From NCBI GenBank assembly GCA_902790375.1, contig CADARY010000007.1, forward strand, positions 1 to 64,000: a stretch of 64,000 nt of DNA, in the 5' to 3' direction. Under the pieces are notes generated by a model. It ran no database searches. It was not told the DNA's origin and worked only from the letters and a program-made list of their open reading frames with translations. Source of the DNA: Oscillospiraceae bacterium (GTDB lineage: Bacteria; Bacillota; Clostridia; Oscillospirales; Oscillospiraceae). Of this stretch, positions 42,067 through 52,172 are shown piece after piece. Numbering within the stretch: position 1 is the stretch's first letter; the number at the start of each line of letters is the position of its first letter. A program made the translations under genes and the position numbers.

Positions 42067-42990
42067 ATGTTTAACTTTGGCCTTCTGACCGCCATTCTGG
42101 ACGGATGGACCTTCGAGGAAGCCGTCGCCGCCGCAGCCGAAATGGGCTTTCAGTGCCTGGAGGTCGCCTGCTGGCCCGCCGGCAAGGCGGAGCGCCGCTA
42201 TGCCGGCGTTTCCCACATTGACGCCGAGCGTGTGTGCTCCGATCCCGACTATGCCAAGTACATCAAGGGCTATATGGAGCTTATGGGCGTGCGCATTTCG
42301 TCCCTGGCCTATTATCCCAACACCATGGACCCGGATCCCGCAAAGCGCAGCGCTGCCATCGAGCATCTGAAAGCACTCATCAAAGCCTCCGCAATTCTGG
42401 GCGTCAACATGGTTACCACCTTCATAGGCCGCGACCAGCACAAGACTGTTGAGGAGAATATCGAGCTCTTTAAGGAGATCTGGCCGCCCATCATCAAGCT
42501 TGCAGAGGAGAAGGGCGTCAAGGTCGCCATTGAGAACTGCCCCATGCTCTTCGGCCCGGACCAGTGGCCCGGCGGACAGAACCTCATGTGCACCCCGGCA
42601 ATCTTCCGCAGACTCTTTGCCGAGCTTCCGAGCCCCAATTTCGGCCTGAACTTCGACCCCAGCCACTATGTATGGCAGGGCCTGGACTACGTGCAGACCG
42701 TGTATGAATTCAAGGACAAGATCTTCCATGTCCACTTCAAGGACATCAAGCTCTATCCTGAGAAGCTCAAGCAGGTGGGCGTGCTGGCTTACCCGCTGGA
42801 GTACATGAGCCCGAAGCTGCCCGGCCTCGGCGATGTGGACTGGGGCGCGTTTATCTCTGCCCTCAACGACATCCGCTACAACGGCGACGCTGTCATCGAG
42901 GTGGAGGACAAGGCCTTTGAGTCCTGCAAGGAGGATGTGCTCAAATCCATCCGCCTCAGCAAGCGCTATCTCGATAACTTCATCATTTGA
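42067..42990 (+). CDS. Second sugar phosphate isomerase/epimerase family TIM-barrel protein
   Basis: A 307-residue protein. The metal-site segments are KGVKVAIENCPMLFG, GLNFDPSHYVWQG, KIFHVHFKDIKLY and GDAVIEVEDKAFE. This is a full IolE/xylose-isomerase-like barrel. It pairs with the preceding dehydrogenase and may isomerise or epimerise the oxidised sugar. Confidence 0.88.
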   Translation: MFNFGLLTAILDGWTFEEAVAAAAEMGFQCLEVACWPAGKAERRYAGVSHIDAERVCSDPDYAKYIKGYMELMGVRISSLAYYPNTMDPDPAKRSAAIEHLKALIKASAILGVNMVTTFIGRDQHKTVEENIELFKEIWPPIIKLAEEKGVKVAIENCPMLFGPDQWPGGQNLMCTPAIFRRLFAELPSPNFGLNFDPSHYVWQGLDYVQTVYEFKDKIFHVHFKDIKLYPEKLKQVGVLAYPLEYMSPKLPGLGDVDWGAFISALNDIRYNGDAVIEVEDKAFESCKEDVLKSIRLSKRYLDNFII

Positions 42991-43041
42991 TCTATTATTG
43001 CGCACCGCGCGTAAATAGAAAATATAAGGAGGACAAACCAC

Positions 43042-44433
43042 ATGCCTACCCAGGAAAAAACCGATCCGAAACTGTTGGTTTCGTACAGCTTGGGTGAGAT
43101 CGCGTGCCAGATGAGCTGGTACATGATCAACACCTACCTGATGGCGTTCTACACCGACGTCGTTACGCTCTCCGCCGGCGCAATCTCCATGATCATGCTG
43201 ATCGCCCGTGTCTGGGACACCATCAACGACCCGATGATGGGCAACATCGCAGACCACACCAAGTCCCGCTGGGGCCGCTTCCGTCCCTACATGATCTTCG
43301 GCGCTCCCGTCCTCGCCATCTTCAACATCCTGACCTTCACCGTGTTCCCTGTGACCGGCTGGCTGAAGGTTGTCCTTGCTCTCGTTACCTATGTCGGCGC
43401 CGGCATGGCCTACACGGCCTGCTCCATCGCCTATCAGGCGCTGCAGAACGTCATCGCCATTGACTCCCGCGTCCGTATGAACCTCGCCACCGCCCGCGGC
43501 CTCGGCTCCCAGCTCATCGGCATCGTCCTGTCCCTCGTTGCGATGCCCATGATCCTCCACTTCTCCCACACCATGAACGCCGAGGGTGCCAAGATCGCCG
43601 ACGCGAAGGGCTACTTCGTCGCGACTGTGATTCTGTCCGTCATAATGGTCCCGCTGTTCTGGCTGTGCGCTGCCGGCTGCAAGGAGACCTACACCGAGAA
43701 GCTCCACGCCGGCCACCAGGAGAAGATCAGCTTCCTGCAGAGCATCAAGGAGCTCGTCAAGAACGACCAGCTTCTGATGGTGGTCCTGGCCACCGTGTTC
43801 GGCGCCATCTGCGTCTCCGGCCGTATGGGCATGCTGTTCTACTACATCGTCTACGTTGTCGGCGGGGATAACCCCTTTGCTCTGATTTCCCCGACCTTCA
43901 CCACCATGACCGTCGCCGCCCTGATCGGCGTGGTGATCCTGCCCTGGACCACCAAGTGGTTCGGCAAGCGCAACTGGATGCTGATCCTGAACGCTGTCAT
44001 GGTTGCCGGCTTCATCCTGATGTATCTGTTCCCGACCAAGCAGTTCCTGTTCCCGCTGTCCTTTATCTGCGGTGTTGCCAACTCCGGCGCCAACATCTGC
44101 CCGGGCATGATCGGCGACTCCCTCGAGTACGGCGACTGGAAGCTTGGCAAGCGCCAGGAGGGTCTGGTTGCATCCTTCCTCAGCTTCGGCGTTAAGCTCG
44201 CCACCGCGTTCGTCGGCTCTGTCGGCGTGCTGCTGCTCTCCGCAGTCGGCTACGTTCCCAACGCCGCCCAGACGCCCGCTGCCTGCAGAGGCATCAACAT
44301 CGTCGTCAATATCATCCCCGCCGTGATCGGCGTTCTCTCGATGGTACCGCTGTTCTGGTACAAGCTTGATGACAAGCGCGTCGCTGCGATCCGCGCTGAC
44401 CTCGAAGCCGGCAAGCACGCCTGGGATAAATAA
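43042..44433 (+). CDS. GPH-family glycoside:cation symporter
   Basis: A 463-residue membrane protein with about 12 helices. The markers VSYSLGEIACQMSWYMINTY, ARVWDTINDPMMGNIADHTK and RWGRFRPYM are characteristic of the glycoside-pentoside-hexuronide:cation symporter family (MelB/XynB-type). It is a second uptake route besides the ABC system, probably for xylosides or other glycosides handled by the GH43 and GH3 enzymes that follow. Confidence 0.93.
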   Translation: MPTQEKTDPKLLVSYSLGEIACQMSWYMINTYLMAFYTDVVTLSAGAISMIMLIARVWDTINDPMMGNIADHTKSRWGRFRPYMIFGAPVLAIFNILTFTVFPVTGWLKVVLALVTYVGAGMAYTACSIAYQALQNVIAIDSRVRMNLATARGLGSQLIGIVLSLVAMPMILHFSHTMNAEGAKIADAKGYFVATVILSVIMVPLFWLCAAGCKETYTEKLHAGHQEKISFLQSIKELVKNDQLLMVVLATVFGAICVSGRMGMLFYYIVYVVGGDNPFALISPTFTTMTVAALIGVVILPWTTKWFGKRNWMLILNAVMVAGFILMYLFPTKQFLFPLSFICGVANSGANICPGMIGDSLEYGDWKLGKRQEGLVASFLSFGVKLATAFVGSVGVLLLSAVGYVPNAAQTPAACRGINIVVNIIPAVIGVLSMVPLFWYKLDDKRVAAIRADLEAGKHAWDK

Positions 44434-44451
44434 TCCCTAATTTTACACGCG

Positions 44452-44485
44452 ATATGACCGGATTCCCTATGGGTTCCGGTCATAT
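44452..44485 (+). terminator. Stem-loop between symporter and esterase genes
   Basis: A perfect 11-bp stem ATATGACCGGA/TCCGGTCATAT directly before the ribosome site of the esterase gene. There is no U-run; a processing or attenuating stem is more likely than a terminator. Confidence 0.5.
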
Positions 44486-44503
44486 CCATACAAGGAGATA
44501 CGT

Positions 44504-45538
44504 ATGGAATACGAAAAGATCATACTGAATCAAGAGAGAAATGTCACCCTGACCGCTATGGTTCAGGGCGTCGGCGGCGAGTTTCGCGGCATCGAGGCCC
44601 GCCCCGCCGTGCTGGTGATCCCCGGCGGCGGCTACATGTTCTGCTCCGACCGGGAGGCCGACCCCGTGGCGACCGCCTACCTGCGCGCGGGCTATCACGC
44701 CTTCATTCTGCGCTATTCCGTGGGCGCGGACGCAGTCTGGCCCAATCCCCTGGACGACTACGAGCAGGCCATGTCTCTGATCCGTGAGCGTGCCGACGAG
44801 TGGCATGTGATCCCGGATAAAATCGCCGTGATCGGCTTTTCCGCCGGCGGTCACCTGGCCGGGGCAGCGGCTACCATGAGCGTCAATCGCCCCAACGCCG
44901 CTATCCTGGGCTATGCCGTGCTGCGGGAGGACACGGCCCACGAGCTGGGGCAGGAAAAGCCCTCCATCGTGGAGGCGGTGGACGAGAACACCTGTCCCTG
45001 CTTCCTCTTCGCCACCCGCACGGACAGCGTGGTGCCCATCCGGAACACGCTGGACATGATGAACGCCCTGAACCGCCATCAGACCAGCTTTGAGTGCCAC
45101 ATCTATCCCTACGGCCCCCACGGCTTTTCCACCGGCGATCCCGCTGTCCAGGGGCTGGAGACCCTCTTCCCGCGCCGCGCCGAAAATTGGGTGGACGACA
45201 GCATCGCCTTCCTTCGGGATCTCTTCGGTGACTTCGGCCCCCAGGGCATGACGGAGCCCAGGCTTCGCGCCCATGTCAACGACGACGCCATGGCCTGGCT
45301 GAGCCTGGACTGCAGCATTGCCCGTATCTTCGGCAACCCCGAAGCCCGGCGGGTACTGGCCTCCACCATTAAAAAGATGCGCGAGCGGATCGTCCCCTTC
45401 ACGCCGGAGATGAGCTTTGAGGACATGATGCAGGCCCTTGGCAGGATGACTCTGCGGGAGCTGCTGGCCGAGCGCAGCATCGACACCGACCGTTTTGACG
45501 AACTGAACGCCGCCCTGCATAAGATCCCCAACATCTGA
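44504..45538 (+). CDS. Alpha/beta-hydrolase esterase (BD-FAE/acetylxylan esterase-like) with C-terminal extension
   Basis: A 344-residue cytoplasmic hydrolase. Oxyanion segment VIPGGGYMFCSDREAD, nucleophile elbow VIGFSAGGHLAGAA, acid in FATRTDSVVPIRN and catalytic His in YPYGPHGFSTG. These fit carbohydrate deacetylases found with xylosidases. Residues after about 248 form an extra helical tail (EPRLRAHVNDDAMAWL to the end) whose purpose is unknown. Confidence 0.86.
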   Translation: MEYEKIILNQERNVTLTAMVQGVGGEFRGIEARPAVLVIPGGGYMFCSDREADPVATAYLRAGYHAFILRYSVGADAVWPNPLDDYEQAMSLIRERADEWHVIPDKIAVIGFSAGGHLAGAAATMSVNRPNAAILGYAVLREDTAHELGQEKPSIVEAVDENTCPCFLFATRTDSVVPIRNTLDMMNALNRHQTSFECHIYPYGPHGFSTGDPAVQGLETLFPRRAENWVDDSIAFLRDLFGDFGPQGMTEPRLRAHVNDDAMAWLSLDCSIARIFGNPEARRVLASTIKKMRERIVPFTPEMSFEDMMQALGRMTLRELLAERSIDTDRFDELNAALHKIPNI

Positions 45539-45552
45539 TCAGGAGAACGATT

Positions 45553-47175
45553 ATGGAACACAAGCTTCACAATCCCACTATCCCCGGCTTTTATCCCGAC
45601 CCCTCGATCTGCCGGGTGGGGGAGGACTTCTACCTTGTCTGCTCCAGCTTTGAGCTCTGCCCCGGTATCCCCCTGTTTCACAGCCGGGACCTGCAGCACT
45701 GGGAGCAGCTCTGTTATGTGATGACGCCGGAAAACGGCTTCCATGTGGAGAAAAACTGCGGCAACGGCGGCGTCATGGCCCCCACCATCCGTTATCATGA
45801 CGGCACGTTCTATCTCATCAACTGCAACTTCAGCGACAAGGGCAACTTCATCGTCACGGCAAAGGACCCCGCCGGTCCCTGGTCCGAGCCCCACTGGCTC
45901 ACGGATGTGCCGGGCATCGACGCTTCTGTCTTCTTTGATGAAGACGGCACCTGCTATATCATGGGCACCGGCAACATCTGGCCGGACGGCAGGGGCGGCC
46001 TGCGCCAGGGCATCTGGGCGGCGGAATATGATATCAAAAACTTCCGCATGGCCTCCGAGCCCCACACCCTCTGGGGCGGGGCCATGGCAGGGGCGGCCTC
46101 TCCCGAAGCGCCGCACATCTATCACATCGGGAAGTACTATTATCTGCTCATCGCCGAGGGCGGCACCGAGCAGTATCACTCCGCCACCGTGGCCCGCAGC
46201 GAGTCGGTCTTCGGGCCTTACGAGAGCTGCAAGGCAAACCCGGTGCTCACCATGCGCCATATGGGTCAGAAGGCCGCCATCCAGAACGCGGGTCACGCGG
46301 ACCTCATCGACCTGCCGGACGGCAGCTGGTACGCCGTGTTCCTGGCCTCCCGCCTCATCGGCGGCGAGAGCAAGAACCTGGGCCGGGAGACCTTCATCGT
46401 CCCTGTGCGCTGGGAGCTGGACTGGCCTCTCTTCACCCCGGACACCGGCAAGGTGGAATGGAAATACGACTTCCCGGAGAGCCTTCCCTGGGCGGAGCTG
46501 CCGGAAAAGCCGGTGCGGGACGATTTCCGAGGCGGCCTGGGCTTCGACTGGTGCTTCTGGGGCAGACCCTATGAGCAGTTCTGGGAGACGGGAGCGAACG
46601 GCCTGACGCTTCGCTGCCTTCCGCAAGCCCTGGCCGACCCGCTGCAGCCCATGAGCATGGAAGTGAAGCATCCGGAGGAAAACTTCGTCTCCTGCCTGGC
46701 CCGCCGCCGTCTGCAGCCCCACTGCCGCTTCGCCTGCCGTCTCCGTTTTGCCCCGGAGGGGAAGGAGAGCGCAGGCATCGCCGTCTACCAGGCCATGAAC
46801 CATCAGATCCACCTGCAACTGGCAAAGGACGGCGATCAGACCGTGCTGCAGTTGCTGCGCTTCACCGCCGACTATGCGCTGCCGCCCTACATCCCGGGCT
46901 TTACTGCCGTTACGAAGCGGGAAGTGCTGGCCTCGGCACCCTGGGAGGGCGAAGAGATCGTGATGGAGATGGAGCTTTGCGAGAATGACTATATCTTCCG
47001 CTGCGGCGCAGACGAAACACAGCTGACGGAGCTGGCCCGCACTGACGGCGCCTCCATCAACCCCGAAAAGGTGGGCTGCATGGTGGGCGAGATGCTGGGC
47101 CTCTTTGCAAGCGGCAACGGCACGGAGAGCGACAACAAGGCCGTCTTTGCTTGGGCGGAATATGAAGATCTGTAA
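45553..47175 (+). CDS. Glycoside hydrolase family 43 (beta-xylosidase/arabinofuranosidase type)
   Basis: A 540-residue enzyme. The five-bladed propeller starts NPTIPGFYPDPSICRVGEDF with the catalytic base D16. Further blade markers are NGGVMAPTIRYHDGTFYL, GIDASVFFDEDGTCYIM and SPEAPHIYHIGKYYYLL, the last carrying the probable acid Glu. Residues about 315-540 are the beta-sandwich domain of intracellular GH43 xylosidases. It probably removes xylose or arabinose from imported oligosaccharides or decorated glycosides. Confidence 0.93.
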   Translation: MEHKLHNPTIPGFYPDPSICRVGEDFYLVCSSFELCPGIPLFHSRDLQHWEQLCYVMTPENGFHVEKNCGNGGVMAPTIRYHDGTFYLINCNFSDKGNFIVTAKDPAGPWSEPHWLTDVPGIDASVFFDEDGTCYIMGTGNIWPDGRGGLRQGIWAAEYDIKNFRMASEPHTLWGGAMAGAASPEAPHIYHIGKYYYLLIAEGGTEQYHSATVARSESVFGPYESCKANPVLTMRHMGQKAAIQNAGHADLIDLPDGSWYAVFLASRLIGGESKNLGRETFIVPVRWELDWPLFTPDTGKVEWKYDFPESLPWAELPEKPVRDDFRGGLGFDWCFWGRPYEQFWETGANGLTLRCLPQALADPLQPMSMEVKHPEENFVSCLARRRLQPHCRFACRLRFAPEGKESAGIAVYQAMNHQIHLQLAKDGDQTVLQLLRFTADYALPPYIPGFTAVTKREVLASAPWEGEEIVMEMELCENDYIFRCGADETQLTELARTDGASINPEKVGCMVGEMLGLFASGNGTESDNKAVFAWAEYEDL

Positions 47176-47187
47176 GGAGAACGGAAT

Positions 47188-49348
47188 ATGAAACTGACGA
47201 CGGAACAGAAAGCCTTTGTAGAGGATCTGCTCTCCCGCATGACCCTGGAGGAGAAGATCGGCCAGATGAACCAGGAGTCCCCCTCCATCGTAGGCGGCTT
47301 CGACGTGCCCTTTGAGGAGCTCATCGAAATGATGACCGATGGGCGCATCTCCCAGGAGGAGTTCGGGCGCATCATGGCCACCGCCACCCAGGACTATCAC
47401 GAGGAGGACATTCGCGCCGGACGCGTGGGCAGCATGATGGTCAACGACCCGCGCAAGAATAACGAGCTGCAGAAGATCGCCGTGGAGGAGAGCCGTCTCG
47501 GCATCCCGCTGATCATCGGCTTTGACGTGATCCACGGCTTTCGCAGCGTGTTTCCCATCGCCATCGGCGAGGCCTGCAGCTTTGACGATGCCCTCTTTGA
47601 AGAGACTGCCCGCATGGCAGCGAAGGAAAGCCGCGCCCACGGCATCAACTGGAACTTTGCGCCCATGATCGACGCGGCCCGGGATTCCCGCTGGGGCCGT
47701 GTCTCCGAGGGCCCCGGCGAGGATCCCTGCCTTGGCAGCCGCTTTGCCCGGGCCAAGATCCGCGGCCTGCAGAACGACCGGAGCAGCGTGAAAAACTATG
47801 TGGCTGCCTGCACCAAGCACTACGTGGCCTACGGTGCCTGCGAATCCGGCCGGGACTACAACACCACCTCCATGTCCGTCTCGAACCTCTATAATGTCTA
47901 TCTGCCCGCCTTCCGCGCCGCGATGGACGAGGGCGCGGCCACGGTCATGGCCGCCTTCAATGACCTCAACGGCATTCCCTGCACGGTGAACAAGTGGCTC
48001 CTGCGGGACGTGCTCAAGGGCGAATTCGGTCTGGAGGGCTTCGTGGTCAGCGACGCCAACGCCATCCGCGAGTGCGTGGTCCACGGCATTGCCGAGGACG
48101 AGCGGGACGCGGGCGTTCAGGCCGCCCTCGCTGGCATGGACATGGACATGGGCACCCATATCTACAAGGATTATCTGCAGGAGGCAGTGGAAAAGGGAAC
48201 CGTCCCCATGGCCGTCGTCGACGAGGCCGTGCGGCGCATCCTCTCCGTGAAGGTCTGGCTGGGGCTCTTTGAAAACCCCTATGTGCCCGAAGCGGACATC
48301 AATGCCTATGAACAGGGCCTCCCGGCGGCGCATATCGCTCTCTGCCGCAAGGCAGCCGAGGAGTCCATGGTGCTGCTGAAAAACGAGGGCAATCTGCTGC
48401 CGCTGAACCGGAAGCAGAAGATCAGCCTTGTCGGCAAGCTGGCAGACGACCGCAACGAGGTCTGCGGCGCCTGGGCCATGGCCTGGAAGCCGGAGGACTG
48501 CGTCTCCGTCCGCGCGGGGCTGGAAAGTGCCGGGGCCGATGTGCGGTACTATCCCTGCGGCGGCCCGGAGCGCGAGCTCAATGAGGAAGAGATCGCTCGG
48601 GCCTGCGAAGACGGCGACGTGATCGTGGCTGTGGTGGGTGAGACCGACGCTATGTCCGGCGAAGCCTCTTCCAGGGCGGACACCACCCTTCCCGGCAGGC
48701 AGCGGGAGCTGTTGGAAAAGCTTCTGGCTTCCGGAAAGCCGGTGGTCACCGTCCTCATGAACGGCCGCCCCCTGGCCCTGCAGTGGGAGGCGGAACACCT
48801 GCCCGCTATTTTAGAGGCCTGGCACCTGGGCATCCGCATGGGCGACGCGGTGGCCTCCGTGCTGCTGGGAGACGTCAATCCCTCCGGCAAGCTGTCCTCC
48901 TCTTTCCCAGCAGTGACGGGCCAGTGCCCCATCTATTACAACCACCCCAGCACCGGCCGCCCCGGCAGCAAGAGCAAGTTCACCTCCCGCTACCTGGACG
49001 CCCCCTGGGACGCCCTCTATCCCTTCGGCCACGGCCTGAGCTACACCGCTGGAAATTGCCGTGCATCTGAGGAATACCGGCGAACGCGCGGGAACCGAGG
49101 TCGTGCAGCTCTATATCCAGGATGTGGCGGCCAGCCTCGTGCGTCCGGTCAAGGAGCTGAAGGACTACTGTCGCCTCAGCCTTGCGGCAGGGGAGGAGCG
49201 GGAGATCCGCTTCTCGCTTCCGAAGGCAAGCCTGGGCTTCTATGACAACGAGGGGAAGTACCGCCTGGAGGACGGCCTGTTCCGTGTTTTTGTCGGCGGC
49301 AGTTCCCGCGAGGTTCAGGAGATAGAAATCGCGTTGTCCTTTTCCTGA
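47188..49348 (+). pseudogene. Glycoside hydrolase family 3 beta-glucosidase/xylosidase, frameshifted near the C-terminus
   Basis: The catalytic (alpha/beta)8 domain and second domain are intact in one frame: NWNFAPMIDAARDSRWGRVS, YVAYGACESGRDYN, nucleophile region GFVVSDANAIREC, and YPFGHGLSYT. At 49047-49049 the frame is lost; the fibronectin-III-like end (LEIAVHLRNTGERAGTEVVQ onward) continues in another frame to 49348. Compared with normal GH3 proteins some 20-30 residues are missing at the junction, so it is a small deletion rather than a single-base slip. The unrepaired frame would end at 49245 with an unrelated tail. Confidence 0.85.
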
Positions 49349-49419
49349 CGCAGTTATGGCATTCGGCAGGAACCTGCGCAGATAATTCTTTCGCTATTTT
49401 GTTTTTTATGGGTATCGGC

Positions 49420-50250
49420 TTAACTCAGCAAGATACAAGATGTAGCGACAGCGCGTGAGAGCCTGGAAAATAGCTGACCAGGCTGAAATCTGCGATTGAA
49501 TCGAAAGCAGAACTCATCCAGATAGGGCTGATAATCGCCACAGCTTCCGTGATAAGTTCCCAGTAGAAAGGACTTGAAATTACCAATCGCTACATGAACC
49601 CATTTGAGATCACCGATTTCGTATTTTGAGGCATCGACCGATACGTTTTTCAACTTTGGATAGCTCTTGTACCCATCACATTCTATCGTAGAATCAGGCG
49701 TAACACAGGAATTGACAACGTTTTGAAGTGTCGATGTCTTCACATCGGGAATAATCTGAAGCTTCAGGAAAAGAGGATGCTCATTTGCATTCTTTGATAC
49801 GGCAACAGCCATTTTCTGACGATCTGTGCCGCGGCCACGTTTTTTACCATGTTTAGACGCGCCCAAATAGGCTTCATCCATTTCGATGATGCCTTGCAGC
49901 ATATAGTTCTGATCTCGGTCATGCATAGCACTACGGATTCTCACGAGAAGATACCAAGCGCTTTCGTAAGATAATTCGAGTTGCCGTGCCAAGCCCTTTG
50001 CAGAAATACCTCGTTTATCCGTAGCACAAAGATAAATAGCCCAAAACCAGATGGTAAGAGGCAAATGCGTATGATGCATCACTGTTCCGGCTGTCACGGA
50101 AGTTTGACGACGGCAGCCCCTGCACTGGCAAGTATGCCGAGATTTTAGGTAGTAGTAATCTCTGTGCCCCCTAAATTTCAAAATTGTCCTTGACATGGGG
50201 TACACTTCAGTACACTTCACCCGCCGCGCGTATTGAATTTGCTGCAGCAA
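49420..50250 (-). mobile_element. IS1595-family (ISXO2-like) transposase, N-terminally damaged
   Basis: About 275 residues. The second half of the N-terminal zinc ribbon (YYYLKSRHTCQCRGCRRQTS), TAGTVMHHTHLPLTIWFWAI and DDE-type segments (GIIEMDEAYLGASKHGKKRG, IECDGYKSYPKL, VHVAIGNFKSFLLGTYHG) are clear. The expected first ~45 residues, including the first CPxC, are replaced by an unrelated frame, so this copy is probably inactive. Terminal inverted repeats could not be defined. Confidence 0.85.
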
Positions 50251-50331
50251 TTTAAATTTATAAAACAGTTTGATAGCGCATTGAAAACGCCCGGCAGGTC
50301 ATTTAGGCCAGCCGGGCGCTGTTTCAGATCA

Positions 50332-50952
50332 TCAGGAACCAGCCTTTGCTGTGTTTTTCTCTCCTTTGCTCAGCATGGACACCAGTTCCAGCCACAGATC
50401 AAGGTCTGAATTGGGAGCACACCACAGTCTGAGTGAAATAATGCTGATTGCCTGTTCCTTCAGCCTGTAATAGTGACGCCTGGAAACGTTCAGGCGAAAG
50501 AGAACGTCTGTCTGGCGCATTTTATCCTCTGCAATGTAGGTCAGATAGATAAGATCATAGAGCAACTGACCGTTTCCAGGCTTATGCTTGAGCGAAGTCA
50601 GTGCATCATGGATCTGATCCAAAAGCTGCCGGGTTTTAGCCAGCCTTTCCAAGCGAAGCTCAAGCCGACGGTTTTCCATGCCGATCTCTGCGTCAATTCG
50701 GCTCAGTACAGCGTCAAGCTTTCGCAGAGGGAGATTGAGCTCGGCGGCCACGGATTCCAGCTCGCTTTCGGTCTGCCAAAGAATGCTTCGATAATTTGTG
50801 AGCAGGAGAAGCGTGTTGTGATACGCTTGCTTTCGCTTTTTCTCCTCTACCTGCTGGGGTGTTGCGCCATCGTCCTCAAGGATACCACGATCACGCAGAA
50901 AAGAAAGGACCGCCTCGGCGTTCGCGGCGGTGCAAAGAGAGTTGTTATGCAT
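50332..50952 (-). CDS. Coiled-coil/HTH protein of unknown function
   Basis: A 206-residue protein with no recognised family. Residues about 35-130 are helical and charged (LESVAAELNLPLRKLDAVLS, RRLELRLERLAKTRQLLDQI), likely coiled coil. Residues about 135-175 resemble a sigma-region-4 or phage ArpU-like helix-turn-helix (YIAEDKMRQTDVLFRLNVSR). Its ATG overlaps the upstream gene stop by 8 nt, so the two form an operon. Confidence 0.65.
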   Translation of the reverse strand: MHNNSLCTAANAEAVLSFLRDRGILEDDGATPQQVEEKKRKQAYHNTLLLLTNYRSILWQTESELESVAAELNLPLRKLDAVLSRIDAEIGMENRRLELRLERLAKTRQLLDQIHDALTSLKHKPGNGQLLYDLIYLTYIAEDKMRQTDVLFRLNVSRRHYYRLKEQAISIISLRLWCAPNSDLDLWLELVSMLSKGEKNTAKAGS

Positions 50953-52013
50953 AGCTGAAAAGCTCCTTAGAGTATTCGTTCAGATCCACCGGACAGGGGC
51001 CTCTGATCGGAGCAGCACTGGAAGACTGTGGGGGACTCCTGTTAACTACACCTTGGCAGTCATAATCACCATTCTTCCAAATCCAACAGAGAGAAATATA
51101 CGCGCGTTTAAAGGTATGGAAAAGTGCAACGCGACGGTTTTGACGAGCAGAAGGGGACAGGAGGCCGACCGAAAGAAGATAGCGGCGGCTGTACCACACG
51201 ACCATCCGACTCATATGCTCACGCTGTAACCCATGTTTGACAACATGCCGGGAGAAATCCCGTACAGCTCCGAGTACGTTTGCTATTTGCTCGTCTGTCG
51301 GAAGAGAGACCTCTGTATCGCAGGGATAGAGCGTATTGAAAATGAGACAGCCATAAGAGCCGGGGAGCCGGCATAGAGCGAAGACGTCCGCGTGCTTTTG
51401 CAGGAACCTCCATACCTTGGTCTTCTCCCAGCCCCAACGCTGTCCCAGATTCTCCAAAGTCAGAAAAACTCCGTATTTGCCGTATTGACAAACCGGAGCA
51501 AAAAAAAGAAAACGCATTTCTGGGGTCCATGGATACCGTGTGGCACCAAAGATCAAGAAATGCGTCGGATTCTTCGTATTTATAGTATTGTATAGACAGC
51601 AGCCTCTCAGTGATCCGTCTCGGCACACAGAGAAAGCCATACCCGGGAGTAGTGTAGACATTCCCGGATTCGCATTCAGAACCGCAGTGATCCATCTCCC
51701 AGTCTGTGATCCGATAGGTCAACTGCTTAGTTTCCGGATTTAGCTCATAACTGAGGTAGCCATGTGAGGAAAGCTGTTCGAGGATTTCAAGAGCGCGTTC
51801 GCGTTTTTTGACGCCGAGGATGCTCTTCAGACCAACCACACCGCCGGACCACATGCCCGGCTCAACAGGGTTTTCGTGCCCACAATAGGAGGCGACGCCC
51901 TTGCGAAAGGCATCCCGTGAGGCAAGCCTGGCCCAATACGCTGAGAGCCCCTTGCCTTGGGGCAGGGCAGCCCGCGGCAGCTTAAGCCAGCGGTATCTGA
52001 ATAAGCAGGGCAT
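50945..52013 (-). pseudogene. Winged-helix-like element protein, frameshifted at a T8 run
   Basis: The start at 52013 (AGGAGG upstream) reads PCLFRYRWLKLPRAALPQ, GLKSILGVKKRERALEILEQ, EESDAFLDLWCHTVSMDPRN and AFSFF, then slips. The rest continues in the next frame from APVCQYGKYGVFLTLENLGQ and GWEKTKVWRFLQKHADVFAL to the stop at 50945. The slip is within TTTTTTTT at about 51500-51508. Skipping one T restores one ~355-residue protein. Two wHTH-like parts suggest a DNA-binding or replication-type role; the family is not recognised. Confidence 0.65.
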
Positions 52014-52100
52014 TTTACCTTTCCTCCTTGTAAAAATTTTTTTCGACGAATGGTGACAACAAAACCCGATAGTTGGCTTCGGTGACAGCGTCAAAATAAC

Positions 52101-52129
52101 TTGACAATGATTCACGCAAGACATATAAT
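52101..52129 (+). promoter_or_regulatory. SigA-type promoter of the HTH/HipA-like operon
   Basis: TTGACA (52101-52106) and TATAAT (52124-52129) separated by exactly 17 bp. The start is near 52136. The direct repeat AATTAAATTAAATTAG right after it may be an operator for the HTH protein. Confidence 0.85.
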
Positions 52130-52172
52130 GCAATTAAATTAAATTAGTTGCAGAACGGAAGAGGGCGAGAAG

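Noticed and set aside
41029-44418. An antisense open frame of 1129 codons on the minus strand
   Set aside because: It lies opposite well-supported plus-strand genes (Gfo/Idh, TIM barrel, GPH symporter). Its protein is rich in His, Asp, Gly and Val with no domain, as expected from GC-biased codon use on the coding strand.
45109-48798. An antisense open frame of 1229 codons on the minus strand
   Set aside because: It is the shadow of the GH43 and GH3 genes; low-complexity composition and no ribosome site or recognisable domain.
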